Origin: Maccoyibacter sp900556645
Lineage (GTDB): Bacteria > Bacillota > Clostridia > Lachnospirales > Lachnospiraceae
Reading direction: 5' to 3'
Length of the DNA: 64,000 bases
Assembly (NCBI GenBank): GCA_958349535.1
Contig: CATWDJ010000005.1
Location: forward strand, 61,281-125,280
Made by a program: the position numbers and the translations under genes. Each line of letters starts with the position of its first letter. Positions within the stretch are counted from its first letter, which is position 1. This document shows positions 7,920 to 16,982 of this stretch, piece by piece. A model generated the notes under the pieces. It was not told where the DNA came from. It did not search any database and was given only the letters and a program-made list of their open reading frames with translations.

Positions 7920-8318
7920 TTAATTGTTTTCACAAAGATGTCCGCAATTCTCATCATGCTCTCCGCAGGTATGACCCTGTTCATGATGATGGTTGCACAC
8001 CGTATCCGGATTGTAATTCAGCTTGTTTTCCAAAAATGCTTCCACTGCTTCGTCTGCATTTCCTGCTGCTCCCGGATATAAATCGATGCCACATTGTGCC
8101 AATGCTATTCTGGCACCTCCGCCGATTCCTCCGCAAATCAGAACATCCACATTCTTAGCCACCAGAAATCCTGCCAATGCACTATGACCGCTTCCGTTTA
8201 CCGGCTCCTCTTTGGTTTCCATAATGTTACCATCCTCTACCATATAGGTTTTGAACACCTGACAATGTCCGAAATGCTGATAGATTTCTCCGTTTTCATA
8301 GGTAACTGCTATCTTCAT
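7920..8318 (-). CDS. dinitrogenase iron-molybdenum cofactor (NifX/NifB-type) domain protein
   Basis: 132 residues. MKIAVTYENG, HFGHC and GGIGGGARIAL match the NifX/NafY-like fold that binds iron-sulfur or FeMo-type clusters. The C-terminal tail is rich in His and Cys (CNHHHEQGHTC, HDENCGHLC), a probable metal-binding extension. Start chosen at 8318 because AAGGAG lies 8 bases upstream; its ATG overlaps the stop of the UPF0251 gene (ATGA), so translation is coupled. No nitrogenase is present; this family is common in anaerobes without nitrogen fixation, and its client is unknown. Confidence 0.82.
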   Translation of the reverse strand: MKIAVTYENGEIYQHFGHCQVFKTYMVEDGNIMETKEEPVNGSGHSALAGFLVAKNVDVLICGGIGGGARIALAQCGIDLYPGAAGNADEAVEAFLENKLNYNPDTVCNHHHEQGHTCGEHDENCGHLCENN

Positions 8319-8686
8319 TTTTCCTGCTCCTTTTTCCTGCATTCTTTTTTACAGCCGTTACATTCTCTGCCGCATCTGCCACAACAGTGAGCTGCTTTCT
8401 CACAGAGTTCATAGTTCCCGCCTGCAATCACAAGACGCTTCCCACCAATCAAAGCCCGTGCAATCTTACTTCTTGCCTCTTCATAAATGGATGTCACTGT
8501 GGTTCTCGCCACATTCATCTGAACCGCACATTCCTCCTGAGTCAACCGCTCGTAATCTAATAAACGAATGGTTTCCAGTTCATCAATTCCCATCTGAACA
8601 GTCTCTGCATCCTCTTTATTCAAAGGAGCAAATTCATATATCTGGGGCATTGCACAGATTCTCCGACATTTTTTTCCTCTTGGCAT
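8315..8686 (-). CDS. UPF0251 (DUF134) DNA-binding protein
   Basis: 123 residues. MPRGKKCRRI opens the protein, then a sigma-like helix-turn-helix (LTQEECAVQMNVARTTVTSIYEEAR, about residues 48-72) and a C-terminal cysteine cluster (CCGRCGREC, CKKEC). The family is a putative regulator usually next to NifX-type cluster proteins, as here, where the genes overlap by four bases. The cysteines could hold a metal or iron-sulfur sensor; that is inference. Confidence 0.88.
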   Translation of the reverse strand: MPRGKKCRRICAMPQIYEFAPLNKEDAETVQMGIDELETIRLLDYERLTQEECAVQMNVARTTVTSIYEEARSKIARALIGGKRLVIAGGNYELCEKAAHCCGRCGRECNGCKKECRKKEQEK

Positions 8687-8744
8687 ATTCCACCTCTTGT
8701 CTGCTTCTATTATAGCTCATTTCTGACATATGTCAATATAGTCT

Positions 8745-9548
8745 CTATTTCTTTGCCGGTATTTTTTTGTCCATTTTAAGGATATGGTTAATCAGCCAGC
8801 CCGCCAAGAAATCAATCAATTCTCTCAGATATCCCTCCTGATCTCCGTCCACGGCTTCTAAGTTTACCTCATTCAAGCGGTCTACAAATGCCTGATGTGC
8901 ATATATCTGAGCCTGAAGTCCCTCATAATCCACGCTCTTCATGTATTCCTCTTCATCATGGAAATGCAAAATCGTATAATCCTTCAATTCTGCTATGATA
9001 TTTTTAATTTCATCATATTTATCGTTAAACAGAATGTCATTGGTCAGTGCATCGGTTTCCCGGATAATCTCAAAGAGACGTCTGTGTTCCTTATCTATCA
9101 AATCTATACCGGTCTTATATTTGTCTGTAAACGCATATGGCTCATTCTCCTCTACCAGTATCATTTTACCAATCATAATATCACTGCCCAAAATATGATG
9201 ATATAACCAGCGAGAGAGATATTCCAAAATCTCCTCTAAAGTTTCTTTTCCGTTTGTCTCGTCCAAAGCTGACAAATCAAAGCTATTTACTTTTTCCGTA
9301 AATGCCGCATGCTCTTTTCGCTGTCTGGACAACTCCGGATCTTTTATTTTTTCCATGTACTCTTCTTCATGGGCAAAATGTGTTGACGCATATTTTTTCA
9401 ATGCCGCCAACAGGTTCTTTGCTCCTGCCGCCGTCTCTGCGGAATTTCCCAAAAATCCAAAAGCTTCATTTATCAACTGAAAAAGCTGACGATGCTCCTG
9501 ATCTATCTCCTCTATACCTGTCAAACAATCTTCTGTAAACTGATACAT
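8745..9548 (-). CDS. tandem bacteriohemerythrin (two hemerythrin domains)
   Basis: 267 residues with two hemerythrin domains (about 1-130 and 135-265). Each has the full diiron ligand set: domain 1 EIDQEH, HFAHEEE, KEHAAF, HHILGSD; domain 2 LIDKEH, HFHDEEE, AHQAF, NHILKMD. Such proteins bind oxygen reversibly and may store, deliver or scavenge it for redox protection. The tandem form is less common than single-domain proteins. No signal peptide. It stands alone behind the UPF0251 gene with its own RBS (GGATGAGG). Confidence 0.9.
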   Translation of the reverse strand: MYQFTEDCLTGIEEIDQEHRQLFQLINEAFGFLGNSAETAAGAKNLLAALKKYASTHFAHEEEYMEKIKDPELSRQRKEHAAFTEKVNSFDLSALDETNGKETLEEILEYLSRWLYHHILGSDIMIGKMILVEENEPYAFTDKYKTGIDLIDKEHRRLFEIIRETDALTNDILFNDKYDEIKNIIAELKDYTILHFHDEEEYMKSVDYEGLQAQIYAHQAFVDRLNEVNLEAVDGDQEGYLRELIDFLAGWLINHILKMDKKIPAKK

Positions 9549-9738
9549 ATCCTCATCCCTTTCTGTGTATAATGCCGTTGCCGTGTTCTCTTATGATTGT
9601 TTTATTATACCATTGGTGTGGCTTTCCTGGCAAGAACAGGAGGAAGGAACAAATTACATAAAATGCAATGAACGACACATGTAGCACTGATATGGTGCGT
9701 AAATCTGATTACGGAACATTATTTTCGAATTAGATGAT

Positions 9739-10178
9739 ACGTGTGTTTTTTACAGCCTGTATGTGGTTAACGGACACACACTGATGAGTCTGAATGATAC
9801 CTCTGCCGTCCTGAGTGCTATCAACCAACAGGGCGGCGTCTATATGCTTGGACGTTATCTTCCAATCTGGTGTGTGGTTTTGGTAGAGTTTTGTCTGGCT
9901 TATACTTTAGAAATTTTCATAGAAAGTCCCTGTTCTTTCCGACTGGCATCATCTGTGCAACGGTAGCTCTTATGTGCCCTGCCATGAGTTTTCTGGCGGC
10001 TATTTTATACTATCCTTACTATGCCGGTTTTCATTTCGTCACACTTCTGGCAAACTGGCTGAAGCTTGTATGCTTTAATTTTCCTTTTGCTTTCTTTACA
10101 CAGCTTTTCTTTATCCAGCCTCTGGTAAGAACTATTTTCCGCTTTGTATTCCGCAGGGGAAAAACGGAGCAGGCCTAA
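9739..10178 (+). pseudogene. DUF2798 membrane protein, degraded
   Basis: Two frames together make the second half and part of the first half of a DUF2798 protein. The first frame (to 9966) carries YVVNGHTLMS, QGGVYMLGRY and LPIWCVVLVEFCLAY; the second (from about 9940 to 10178) carries ATVALMCPAMSFLAAIL and FNFPFAFFTQLFF, ending FRFVFR. A shift in frame and loss of a few residues occurs near 9940-9960. No start codon with an RBS or normal N-terminus is visible before 9739, where the frame soon meets a stop. The protein would have been a four-helix membrane protein of unknown function. Confidence 0.75.
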
Positions 10179-10195
10179 TGCCTGCTCCTGCTGTT
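10166..10195. terminator. bidirectional terminator
   Basis: GGAGCAGGC/GCCTGCTCC stem (10166-10174 and 10180-10188) with a 5-base loop, T-rich on the plus side and followed by five T on the minus strand. It overlaps the stop codon of the DUF2798 remnant and lies just past the stop of the nucleotidase gene. Confidence 0.85.
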
Positions 10196-10196
10196 T

Positions 10197-12143
10197 TTAT
10201 TCTTTTTCTTTTTTTCTTTTTACCAATTTTCTTATCAGCAAAATAATAAGCACGATAACTACAATCACTGCCACCACAGCACCAATTATAATCGCTGTAT
10301 ACTTATTCGGATTTTTTACCAAATCCCCGATATCCTTACTGTCTTCCACCACTTTTCTTCCCTGTGGCTTGCGATATTCTTCCGGTACGTCGGCAATACC
10401 GTCTCCGTCACTGTCCTCAAAGGACTCCATATAGCCGGCAATTGCCTCCCACGCTTTTAATTCCTTTCCGTTTTCCGTGATGATTACATCTTCAAAATCT
10501 TCTATCGGCGTTCCGTCCTCGTATTTTGGCACAATGGAAAGAATTCCATGGGAAGCATCGGTTACCGCACTGAGCATCTGTCCGCTATACAGGTCTGCCA
10601 CTACCCGGTATAGTTTGTCATCCTCCAACTCTATCTTGTTTCCATCCATATCCACCAGGTATGAATCCGTTACTTTATTCAGAATCATGCGGTTTGGATT
10701 AAAGTTGAAATTCAGTCCGCTCATATAGAGTCTTGCAGTGGTCATAAAATCAGAAACCGAGGCATCAATTTCAGCCGCAGTCTTCAATTCCTCTCCGGTA
10801 AGGTACACACTAATCAGCGGATATCCCGGGACACCGTCTGCTCCGATTCCCAGCGAAAAGGAATTAAACACACTCTCTACCGTAATATCTCCTACTGCAT
10901 AAGTATCACGGATGGTTCCGCTGGGAACCACCGCAACGTCCACCGGTTTTCCGTCATAATCCTCCGCATTCGTTACCGCATATCGATAAGCATCTGACAT
11001 AATATTTCCCAGATTGTGTTCTGTGTGTTCATATTCCAAATCATACAGACTACTGAATTCAATGGTATTCCTTGCCAGCACCTGCTTCTGGGTATATCCA
11101 AACTGTGACAGATATTCGCTGTCCACAGCCTCCATAAAGCCGTCCACCTTGGTCTGGGTTGCCTCATCCGCCGGAATAGAGGTGGTAATCGGAATCAATT
11201 CATATTCCTTCATTTCCCAACGGCCATCCCCTTTCTGCTCCATGGACATGGAACCGATTTTCTTTGCATATTCTCCAGTGGAAACAATATAAGTATCTCC
11301 GTGTACAATCGGTTCATCCAAATCCGTATGGGTGTGTCCGCTGACAATCAAATCCAACTCCGGCACACTTTTTGCAAGGATTTCGTCCTCTGATTTATCC
11401 TCATCCTCCCATGTTCCGCTGTGGGAAACACAGACAATCATATCCGCCTTCTCTTTTGCCCGAATCTCTTTTACTGTTTCCTTCACCGCCTCTACCGGGT
11501 CCTGAAACAGCAATTCACAGGTTGGTGCACAGGCAAGGGCGTCTGTTCCGAAAACACCGATGACCGCTATGTTAACATCTCCCTTTTTCAACATTACATA
11601 GTCTTTTATACCATAGTCTTCAAAACCCTCTGCAATCAATTTCTGCCCGTCACTCAATCCCTTTTCTTCCATGGCATCCCAATCCACATTGCAGAGTACC
11701 AGCTCCGGCAGCTTGTCGCCGCTTGCCGCTGCACTCTCCAGCATATTGGCAAGTCCTTTGGAACGATAATCAAACTCATGGTTTCCCAGAGTTGTAACGT
11801 CACAGCCTATTTCCCCCAACATGCGAATCTCCGCTGCTTCACTCTCATAGACCGTCTGCACCAATGTTCCCATGGAAAAATCTCCGCCATCTAAAACCAA
11901 GGTATTTGGATTGTCGGCTTTCTTTTCGTCAATAACCGTCTTAATCCGTGCAAATCCACCTACCTCACTTTTTTCACCGTCTACGATGGTTGTAAAACTG
12001 TTCAAATGGGAATGTGTGTCATGGGTAAATATTACATCCACTTTTTTTCTTTGTTTTTCTGCCTGCACAGTAAACCCTCCCAACATTGGAATTATCAATG
12101 CCGCCGTCAGCAGAATTGCTAATGATTTGATTCTTTTTTTCAT
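10197..12143 (-). CDS. membrane-anchored bifunctional metallophosphatase/5'-nucleotidase
   Basis: 648 residues. A signal peptide (about 1-28, ending VQA) is followed by a calcineurin-like metallophosphatase domain (DVIFTHDTHSHL, LDGGDFSMGT, GNHEFDYR, VSHSG, SGHTHTD) and a UshA-type C-terminal nucleotidase domain (residues about 350-550, GIGADGVPG). A linker with a dockerin-like DSDGDGIADVP segment precedes one C-terminal transmembrane helix (near 612-638) and a Lys-rich cytoplasmic tail. It likely hydrolyses nucleotides or sugar-nucleotides outside the cell and is anchored by the C-terminus instead of by sortase. RBS GGGGG precedes the ATG. Confidence 0.9.
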   Translation of the reverse strand: MKKRIKSLAILLTAALIIPMLGGFTVQAEKQRKKVDVIFTHDTHSHLNSFTTIVDGEKSEVGGFARIKTVIDEKKADNPNTLVLDGGDFSMGTLVQTVYESEAAEIRMLGEIGCDVTTLGNHEFDYRSKGLANMLESAAASGDKLPELVLCNVDWDAMEEKGLSDGQKLIAEGFEDYGIKDYVMLKKGDVNIAVIGVFGTDALACAPTCELLFQDPVEAVKETVKEIRAKEKADMIVCVSHSGTWEDEDKSEDEILAKSVPELDLIVSGHTHTDLDEPIVHGDTYIVSTGEYAKKIGSMSMEQKGDGRWEMKEYELIPITTSIPADEATQTKVDGFMEAVDSEYLSQFGYTQKQVLARNTIEFSSLYDLEYEHTEHNLGNIMSDAYRYAVTNAEDYDGKPVDVAVVPSGTIRDTYAVGDITVESVFNSFSLGIGADGVPGYPLISVYLTGEELKTAAEIDASVSDFMTTARLYMSGLNFNFNPNRMILNKVTDSYLVDMDGNKIELEDDKLYRVVADLYSGQMLSAVTDASHGILSIVPKYEDGTPIEDFEDVIITENGKELKAWEAIAGYMESFEDSDGDGIADVPEEYRKPQGRKVVEDSKDIGDLVKNPNKYTAIIIGAVVAVIVVIVLIILLIRKLVKRKKEKE

Positions 12144-12159
12144 GAGAATCCCCCTTTTG

Positions 12160-12930
12160 CTACCTATTCTTCTGTTTTTCTTTTATAAATACCAGCTTCT
12201 GCTTTTGAGAAAGTTCCTCGCGATAGATATATCCCAATCCCGAAAATTCTTTGACCTTCTCCACATCATTGATTTCGTGCTGTGCCAAGAAGCGTACCAT
12301 CTCGCCTCTTGCCATCTTTGCTAAAGTTCCCTTCTCGATAACTTTTCCCTCTATTATCTCCCCGAAAACCACTTCTATCATTTCCACGTCCGATGCCAGA
12401 TGTTTTTCTACTGCCTTGCTATATTCCTTTGACGCCAGATTCAGAATTAGGTTACTTTCTTTTTGAAGCTCCTGTGCCAAATCTGCTCCCCAGTATTCAT
12501 ACAGATTCCCGTATTCCCAATTTGAAAATTTTGTCTGCATTTCCAGACGATAGGGAATCACCCCGTCAAAAGGCCGCAAAATCCCATAGAATCCCGATAA
12601 AATCCGCAGATTCTTTTCTATGTATTCCAACCCCTGTTCTTCTAAAACCTGAGGTGCCATGTATTTATACTGAATTCCCTCATAGGCAAGAATTGCCGGT
12701 GTCAGATTCTGTGTTAAATCCATTCCCTTTAACCGTTCTGCATTCTGCTGTGCAATCTTATCACTGCATTTCCACATTTTTTTTAATTCTGGATACGACA
12801 GACTCTGTAAATACTCCGCCAGTATCTCTGCCTTAGACAGATAGCAAGGCATTCCCCGGTATGGTAAAATATCCGGTTCTATATTCATCTTTTTTGCCGG
12901 TGAAATGATAATTTGAAAATTCAAGGACAT
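12160..12930 (-). CDS. yaaA: peroxide stress protein YaaA (UPF0246)
   Basis: 256 residues, the usual length for the family. IISPAKKM at the N-terminus and LRPFDGVIPYRLEM in the middle are family signatures. In E. coli YaaA lowers free intracellular iron during peroxide stress and has DNA-binding ability. RBS GGAGG lies 6 bases before the ATG. It follows the ABC permease gene by about 70 bases on the same strand. Confidence 0.9.
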   Translation of the reverse strand: MSLNFQIIISPAKKMNIEPDILPYRGMPCYLSKAEILAEYLQSLSYPELKKMWKCSDKIAQQNAERLKGMDLTQNLTPAILAYEGIQYKYMAPQVLEEQGLEYIEKNLRILSGFYGILRPFDGVIPYRLEMQTKFSNWEYGNLYEYWGADLAQELQKESNLILNLASKEYSKAVEKHLASDVEMIEVVFGEIIEGKVIEKGTLAKMARGEMVRFLAQHEINDVEKVKEFSGLGYIYREELSQKQKLVFIKEKQKNR

Positions 12931-13002
12931 ACTTTCCTCCGTCTCAGATAAAACAGTATATCACATTATTTTTGTTTTTACGAGGCTTGACAGAGAGATT
13001 TT

Positions 13003-14502
13003 TTAGTTTATCCAAATCCATAAAATTCCCAAAACCGGAAGCAGGATACCCGGCAGATATCCCAGTAAAAAGGAAAGTCCCTGATGCATAATCTGATTTT
13101 CTGACTCACTGGCGTAATCGGCATATTTCTGATTTACACGAAGTCCCCACCATGCACTGAATACGGCATAAATAGCAGGAATCACAAAGAACAGAACCGA
13201 TTGCCACACTTCTACCGGAAAAGAAACTGACAACATGGCAGCACTGAGAATTACCATAGGAATCGTAACAGTTAGATTTAATCTCATTTTTCCACTATAA
13301 GTTATCTTTTCTTCCATCGGCATGGTCTGGGTAATCCAATGACGTTTTCCTTCCATGGAAACGGAACAGTAACTTGTACAGCTCATTCCCACAAATACAC
13401 AAAGCACCAGAGGTACACACATTGTAATCTTAGGCAAATACTCCATCACCCCAAACATCCGACAAAGCGGGTTTGCTCCCTTTATCAGCACAAAGGCAGA
13501 AAACAGAAGAGATAGAATCACTCCTGTCATGGATTTCACCATGTATGATTTTGAATGGAGCCATTGCTTTACTTCTTTTTTATATAAAGCTTTTTTTAAA
13601 TTCTGCTGTTCCAGATTTTTAAATTGATAAGATTGATAATTTACCGGACTTTTCAATGCCAAAATTAATTCCTGATAGCTCATACTCAAAAAGAACACGA
13701 AAAACAAATACCATATTACGGATATCAGTACAAACAGAAATACCCATGCCCCGTTTTGTTCCACAATTCCATTCTGATAAAACGCCGCCAATTTATAATT
13801 CCCTGTTATTTCTGCTATAATTTCCTGACACAGGCTTTCATTATTTTGATTGGTTTCTTTTAACAGAACTTCTCCCACTCTGGCTATGGTATGTAAAATT
13901 AAAATGATAATCCCGGTAAATATTCCCATGGATATTAGAGATTGAATCAAATTGCTGTTTTTAGATGTGGATAAGAAAATAGCAATTACCATTCCTATAA
14001 GTGCTGCAATTCCGCTTGCCGGAAGACTTGTCAACAGCAACCCCAAAATCCACAATGCCCAAAAACTTCCGCTTACAGATGTGTACATTCCATACACAAT
14101 CCCCATTGGCACCACTGCAATCATGGCATAAAAAGTATTTTTCAAATATAGTATTAAAAATAATACTGCCACCTGAGAAATTGTAGAAAAAGGCATAGAC
14201 ATTAAAAATTCCGCATCTTCATTTCCCGAAAGCATTTCATTTATTTTCAAAATGGTTACCACCAGGCTGATAATGCTCCCCACTACATAGGAAGTTACCG
14301 GTAACAAATTCGCGAATCCACTTTCTGCCAATTTTAAAGCCACACCGTATGCCATGCCCACGCTTATCACAAACAACAGAAACATAATCACACCATGTAT
14401 GTATTTTGATATTTTCTTTTTCTGATTTTTTTCGTATTTTGTGGCACTGATTCCAAACAGTTCATCCAACCGGATTCTAAGCAGCAAACATAATTTACTC
14501 AT
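13003..14502 (-). CDS. ABC transporter permease, ABC-2-like exporter
   Basis: About 499 residues with roughly a dozen hydrophobic segments, starting with a helix near residues 37-60. It overlaps the ATPase gene upstream: GGAGG inside the end of that gene lies 6 bases before the ATG at 14502, which I choose over the ATG at 14508 that sits directly on the Shine-Dalgarno. The pair forms an export-type ABC transporter. Large two-domain permeases of this kind are common in Firmicutes beside a single ATPase; the exported substrate is not evident. Confidence 0.82.
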   Translation of the reverse strand: MSKLCLLLRIRLDELFGISATKYEKNQKKKISKYIHGVIMFLLFVISVGMAYGVALKLAESGFANLLPVTSYVVGSIISLVVTILKINEMLSGNEDAEFLMSMPFSTISQVAVLFLILYLKNTFYAMIAVVPMGIVYGMYTSVSGSFWALWILGLLLTSLPASGIAALIGMVIAIFLSTSKNSNLIQSLISMGIFTGIIILILHTIARVGEVLLKETNQNNESLCQEIIAEITGNYKLAAFYQNGIVEQNGAWVFLFVLISVIWYLFFVFFLSMSYQELILALKSPVNYQSYQFKNLEQQNLKKALYKKEVKQWLHSKSYMVKSMTGVILSLLFSAFVLIKGANPLCRMFGVMEYLPKITMCVPLVLCVFVGMSCTSYCSVSMEGKRHWITQTMPMEEKITYSGKMRLNLTVTIPMVILSAAMLSVSFPVEVWQSVLFFVIPAIYAVFSAWWGLRVNQKYADYASESENQIMHQGLSFLLGYLPGILLPVLGILWIWIN

Positions 14503-15235
14503 GGGCATCCTCCAGATTTCGCAAAAAGACTTCTTCCAGAGATTCCTCTTTTGTCAATTCTGCCACTTTCCCGCTGACTACCAGATTCCCGTGATCCAAC
14601 ATTCCAATTTTATCACAGAGCTTCTCTGCCACTTCCAACACATGAGTAGAAAAGAAAATTACACTTCCTTCTTGGCATAAGTCCCGCATACACTGTTTTA
14701 AAACAGCGGAGGCTTTCGGGTCTAATCCCACGAATGGTTCATCTAACACCAGTAATTTGGGATGGTGTACCAAGGCACCGATTAAAGCTACCTTCTGTTT
14801 CATTCCATGGGAGTAAGACGAAATCAAATCTCCCAACTGTTCTGTAATCTCAAAGGCATCCCCGTATTTTTTCACACGTTCTGTTCGTTCTTCCGAAGAT
14901 ACTCCAAATACATCTGCAATAAAATTAATATATCCGATTCCGGTCATATATTCGTACAAATCAGGATTATCGGGAATATACGCAGTCAGCTTCTGACCTT
15001 CTTTTCGGTTCGTAATCACAGACTTTCCCATGATGCGGATATCTCCTTTCCGAACCGGAAGAATTCCCACGATTGATTTAATAGTGGTGGATTTTCCTGC
15101 CCCATTGTGACCAATGAATCCGTATATCTCTCCCTCTTCCACACTCAGCGAAATATTATTTACTGCTTTTTTCTCACTGTCATATGTTTTTGAAAAATTC
15201 TCAATTTCTAACACTTTTGACTTTATATTTATCAC
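14495..15235 (-). CDS. ABC transporter ATP-binding protein
   Basis: 246 residues. Walker A GHNGAGKSTT near 42-51, signature SYSHGMKQKV near 138, Walker B LLVLDEPFVGLDP near 157, and switch STH. It powers the permease encoded next. The start is a GTG at 15235 whose GTGA overlaps the stop of the NYN remnant; no ATG with a good RBS is available, so translation was probably coupled to that gene. With the NYN gene broken, initiation efficiency may have changed; an alternative GTG start is seven codons in. Confidence 0.85.
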   Translation of the reverse strand: MINIKSKVLEIENFSKTYDSEKKAVNNISLSVEEGEIYGFIGHNGAGKSTTIKSIVGILPVRKGDIRIMGKSVITNRKEGQKLTAYIPDNPDLYEYMTGIGYINFIADVFGVSSEERTERVKKYGDAFEITEQLGDLISSYSHGMKQKVALIGALVHHPKLLVLDEPFVGLDPKASAVLKQCMRDLCQEGSVIFFSTHVLEVAEKLCDKIGMLDHGNLVVSGKVAELTKEESLEEVFLRNLEDAHE

Positions 15236-15836
15236 CCCTTCGATTCATCAGCTACATTCTTTTTATTAATTGGTAATTTAGGTGCTTTTGTCCGTATACC
15301 GTCTATATGTTCATACAAATCTTCTTTTATAGGAGAACGCATAGGATCCAATATGAAATCTATCCCTTCTCTCCGTGCCTGCTTCGCTGCCGGAACAAAA
15401 TCACTATCTCCCGATATCAAAATTATTCTATCCACTTGATTTTTAAATGCAAGGGAAGATATATCAACGCCTTTTTGTGAAACTGATAAAGTGAAATCTT
15501 TTTCTGTCAAATCTTCAAGCTTTGTCGTCCCATTAATTACTTTTCGAAATGAGTCAGGTTTTATATTAAAAAGAGCTTGTTCCTCTGCTAATCTTCCCAG
15601 TCGTAAAGCAAATTTTCTTTGATGTTTTAACTCCTTAAAAAATTCATTTGCCCAAATATAATCATTCGTTTTTCCCAAGTCAACCGTAAAGTTGCTCCTT
15701 CTTTTTCTTCTTTAATATGTCTATGACAATAAGAAGATAATTCTTTCGCACGTTCCTCCGGTCTTTTATCACCGAAAAGATTATATGCCCGTTTTCTATA
15801 AAATGCACCATCCACTAATATAGCTGTTCTAATCAT
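15232..15836 (-). pseudogene. NYN-domain (PIN-like) RNase, internally deleted and frameshifted
   Basis: The first frame (15836-15627) reads MIRTAILVDGAFYRKRAYN and RPEERAKEL, the start of an NYN protein. The second frame (down to 15232) resumes with TVDLGKTNDYIWANEFF and continues with ISGDSDFVPAAKQARREG and DLYEHIDG, the conserved end. By comparison with family members as I remember them, about 25-30 residues are missing between HIKEEKE and TVDLG, and the reading frame changes at the junction near 15680. NYN proteins are metal-dependent ribonucleases; catalytic Asp residues are split across both frames, so the product is probably dead. Confidence 0.75.
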
Positions 15837-15850
15837 TTGTACCCCCTTTG

Positions 15851-15952
15851 TAAAAAAATACCCCTAGTCTCATCTCTTCCCTTATGGTGGGAGGATTACT
15901 GCTAGGGATACACTCTCAACAAATATGAATCCCACTTATGTGGTCTTCACAT
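15851..15952 (-). ncRNA. structured leader with terminator and competing hairpin before the NYN gene
   Basis: The transcript from about 15950 contains a hairpin ATGTG/CACAT (15952-15938), a stem GGGAT/ATCCC (15933-15905), and a larger stem CCCTAG/CTAGGG (15907-15862, with an inner TCCTCCC/GGGAAGA helix) followed by TATTTTTTT. The second and third stems both use bases 15905-15907, so they exclude each other. This is the layout of transcription attenuation. I do not recognise a known riboswitch class. Confidence 0.5.
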
Positions 15953-15956
15953 TTAT

Positions 15957-15985
15957 ATGATACCCACGGCTCCAAAAAAAGTCAA
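15957..15985 (-). promoter_or_regulatory. promoter of the NYN leader
   Basis: Minus strand TTGACT (15985-15980), 17-base spacer, TATCAT (15962-15957). Confidence 0.65.
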
Positions 15986-16079
15986 CAACTCCATAAAAAA
16001 TTAACAAAAAGTTAAAAATTTTTGTGAATTTTATTTTTAGATATAGTAAGTACCCTTCCAAAAAATCCACAAATGCCAA

Positions 16080-16114
16080 AACCCTCGAAAACAAATGTTT
16101 TCAAGGGTTTTTAT
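16080..16114. terminator. terminator of the rplM-rpsI operon
   Basis: AACCCTCGAAAAC/GTTTTCAAGGGTT arms (16080-16092 and 16097-16109) with one mismatch and a 4-base loop, T-rich on both strands, just after the rpsI stop. Confidence 0.85.
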
Positions 16115-16136
16115 CTCTTTCTTATAACAAATTTGA

Positions 16137-16529
16137 CTATCGCTTGCTGAACTGCGGAGCTCTACGAGCTGCTTTAAGACCGTATTTCTTACGCTCTTTC
16201 ATACGAGGATCACGTGTTAAGTATCCTGCTGCTTTTAAGGTTGGTCTGTAATCTGCATCTACCTGAAGTAATGCTCTGGCAATACCGTGACGGATTGCTC
16301 CAGCCTGACCTGTGTATCCACCGCCTTTTACGTTTACTAAAACGTCGAATTTGTCAGCTGTCTCTGTAGCAACCAACGGCTGGCGAACGATAACTTTTAA
16401 AGTCTCTAATCCTAAATATTCATCAATGTCTCTTTTATTGATTGTGATTTTACCTGTACCCGGTACTAAATATACTCTGGCAACAGATGATTTTCTTCTT
16501 CCTGTTCCGTAATACTTTGTATTAGCCAA
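16137..16529 (-). CDS. rpsI: 30S ribosomal protein S9
   Basis: 130 residues, standard length. YYGTGRRKSSVARV at the N-terminus, GGGYTGQAGAIRHGIARAL in the middle and the basic C-terminal tail ending APQFSKR, which reaches the P-site tRNA, are diagnostic. It follows rplM by 24 bases in the universally conserved rplM-rpsI pair and has its own RBS (AAGGAGG). Confidence 0.98.
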   Translation of the reverse strand: MANTKYYGTGRRKSSVARVYLVPGTGKITINKRDIDEYLGLETLKVIVRQPLVATETADKFDVLVNVKGGGYTGQAGAIRHGIARALLQVDADYRPTLKAAGYLTRDPRMKERKKYGLKAARRAPQFSKR

Positions 16530-16553
16530 TGTAATTTACCTCCTTATCACCGA

Positions 16554-16982
16554 TTAAAATGTTAATGTCTCAGGTTTCTGAGCCTCATGTTTGTGGTCCG
16601 GACCTGCATATACGAATAATTTCTTGTACATCTGTCTTCCTAAAGGTCCTTTTGGAAGCATTCCTTTTACTGCGAATTCGATAACTCTTTCAGGATGCTT
16701 TGCTAACATCTCTTTTAATGTAGTCTCTTTCATACCACCTACATAATCGGAGTGATGATAGTAAATCTTCTGATCTAATTTCTTACCTGTTACTTTGATT
16801 TTCTCTGCATTGACAACGATTACATAATCACCGGTATCCATATGCGGTGTGTAAATCGGTTTCTTTTTTCCTCTTAATACGTTTGCAATTTCAGATGCTA
16901 AACGTCCTAATGTCATATCTGTAGCATCTACTACATACCATTTTCTGTCGATTGTAGCAGGGCTTGCCATAAAAGTCTTCAT
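16554..16982 (-). CDS. rplM: 50S ribosomal protein L13
   Basis: 142 residues, standard length. RKWYVVDATDMTLGRLAS, HMDTGDYVIVVNAEKI, YYHHSDYVGG and GMLPKGPLGR are typical of L13, an early assembly protein of the large subunit. First gene of the rplM-rpsI operon; it has a strong promoter and a structured leader of about 130 bases. RBS AAGGAGG lies 7 bases before the ATG. Confidence 0.98.
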   Translation of the reverse strand: MKTFMASPATIDRKWYVVDATDMTLGRLASEIANVLRGKKKPIYTPHMDTGDYVIVVNAEKIKVTGKKLDQKIYYHHSDYVGGMKETTLKEMLAKHPERVIEFAVKGMLPKGPLGRQMYKKLFVYAGPDHKHEAQKPETLTF

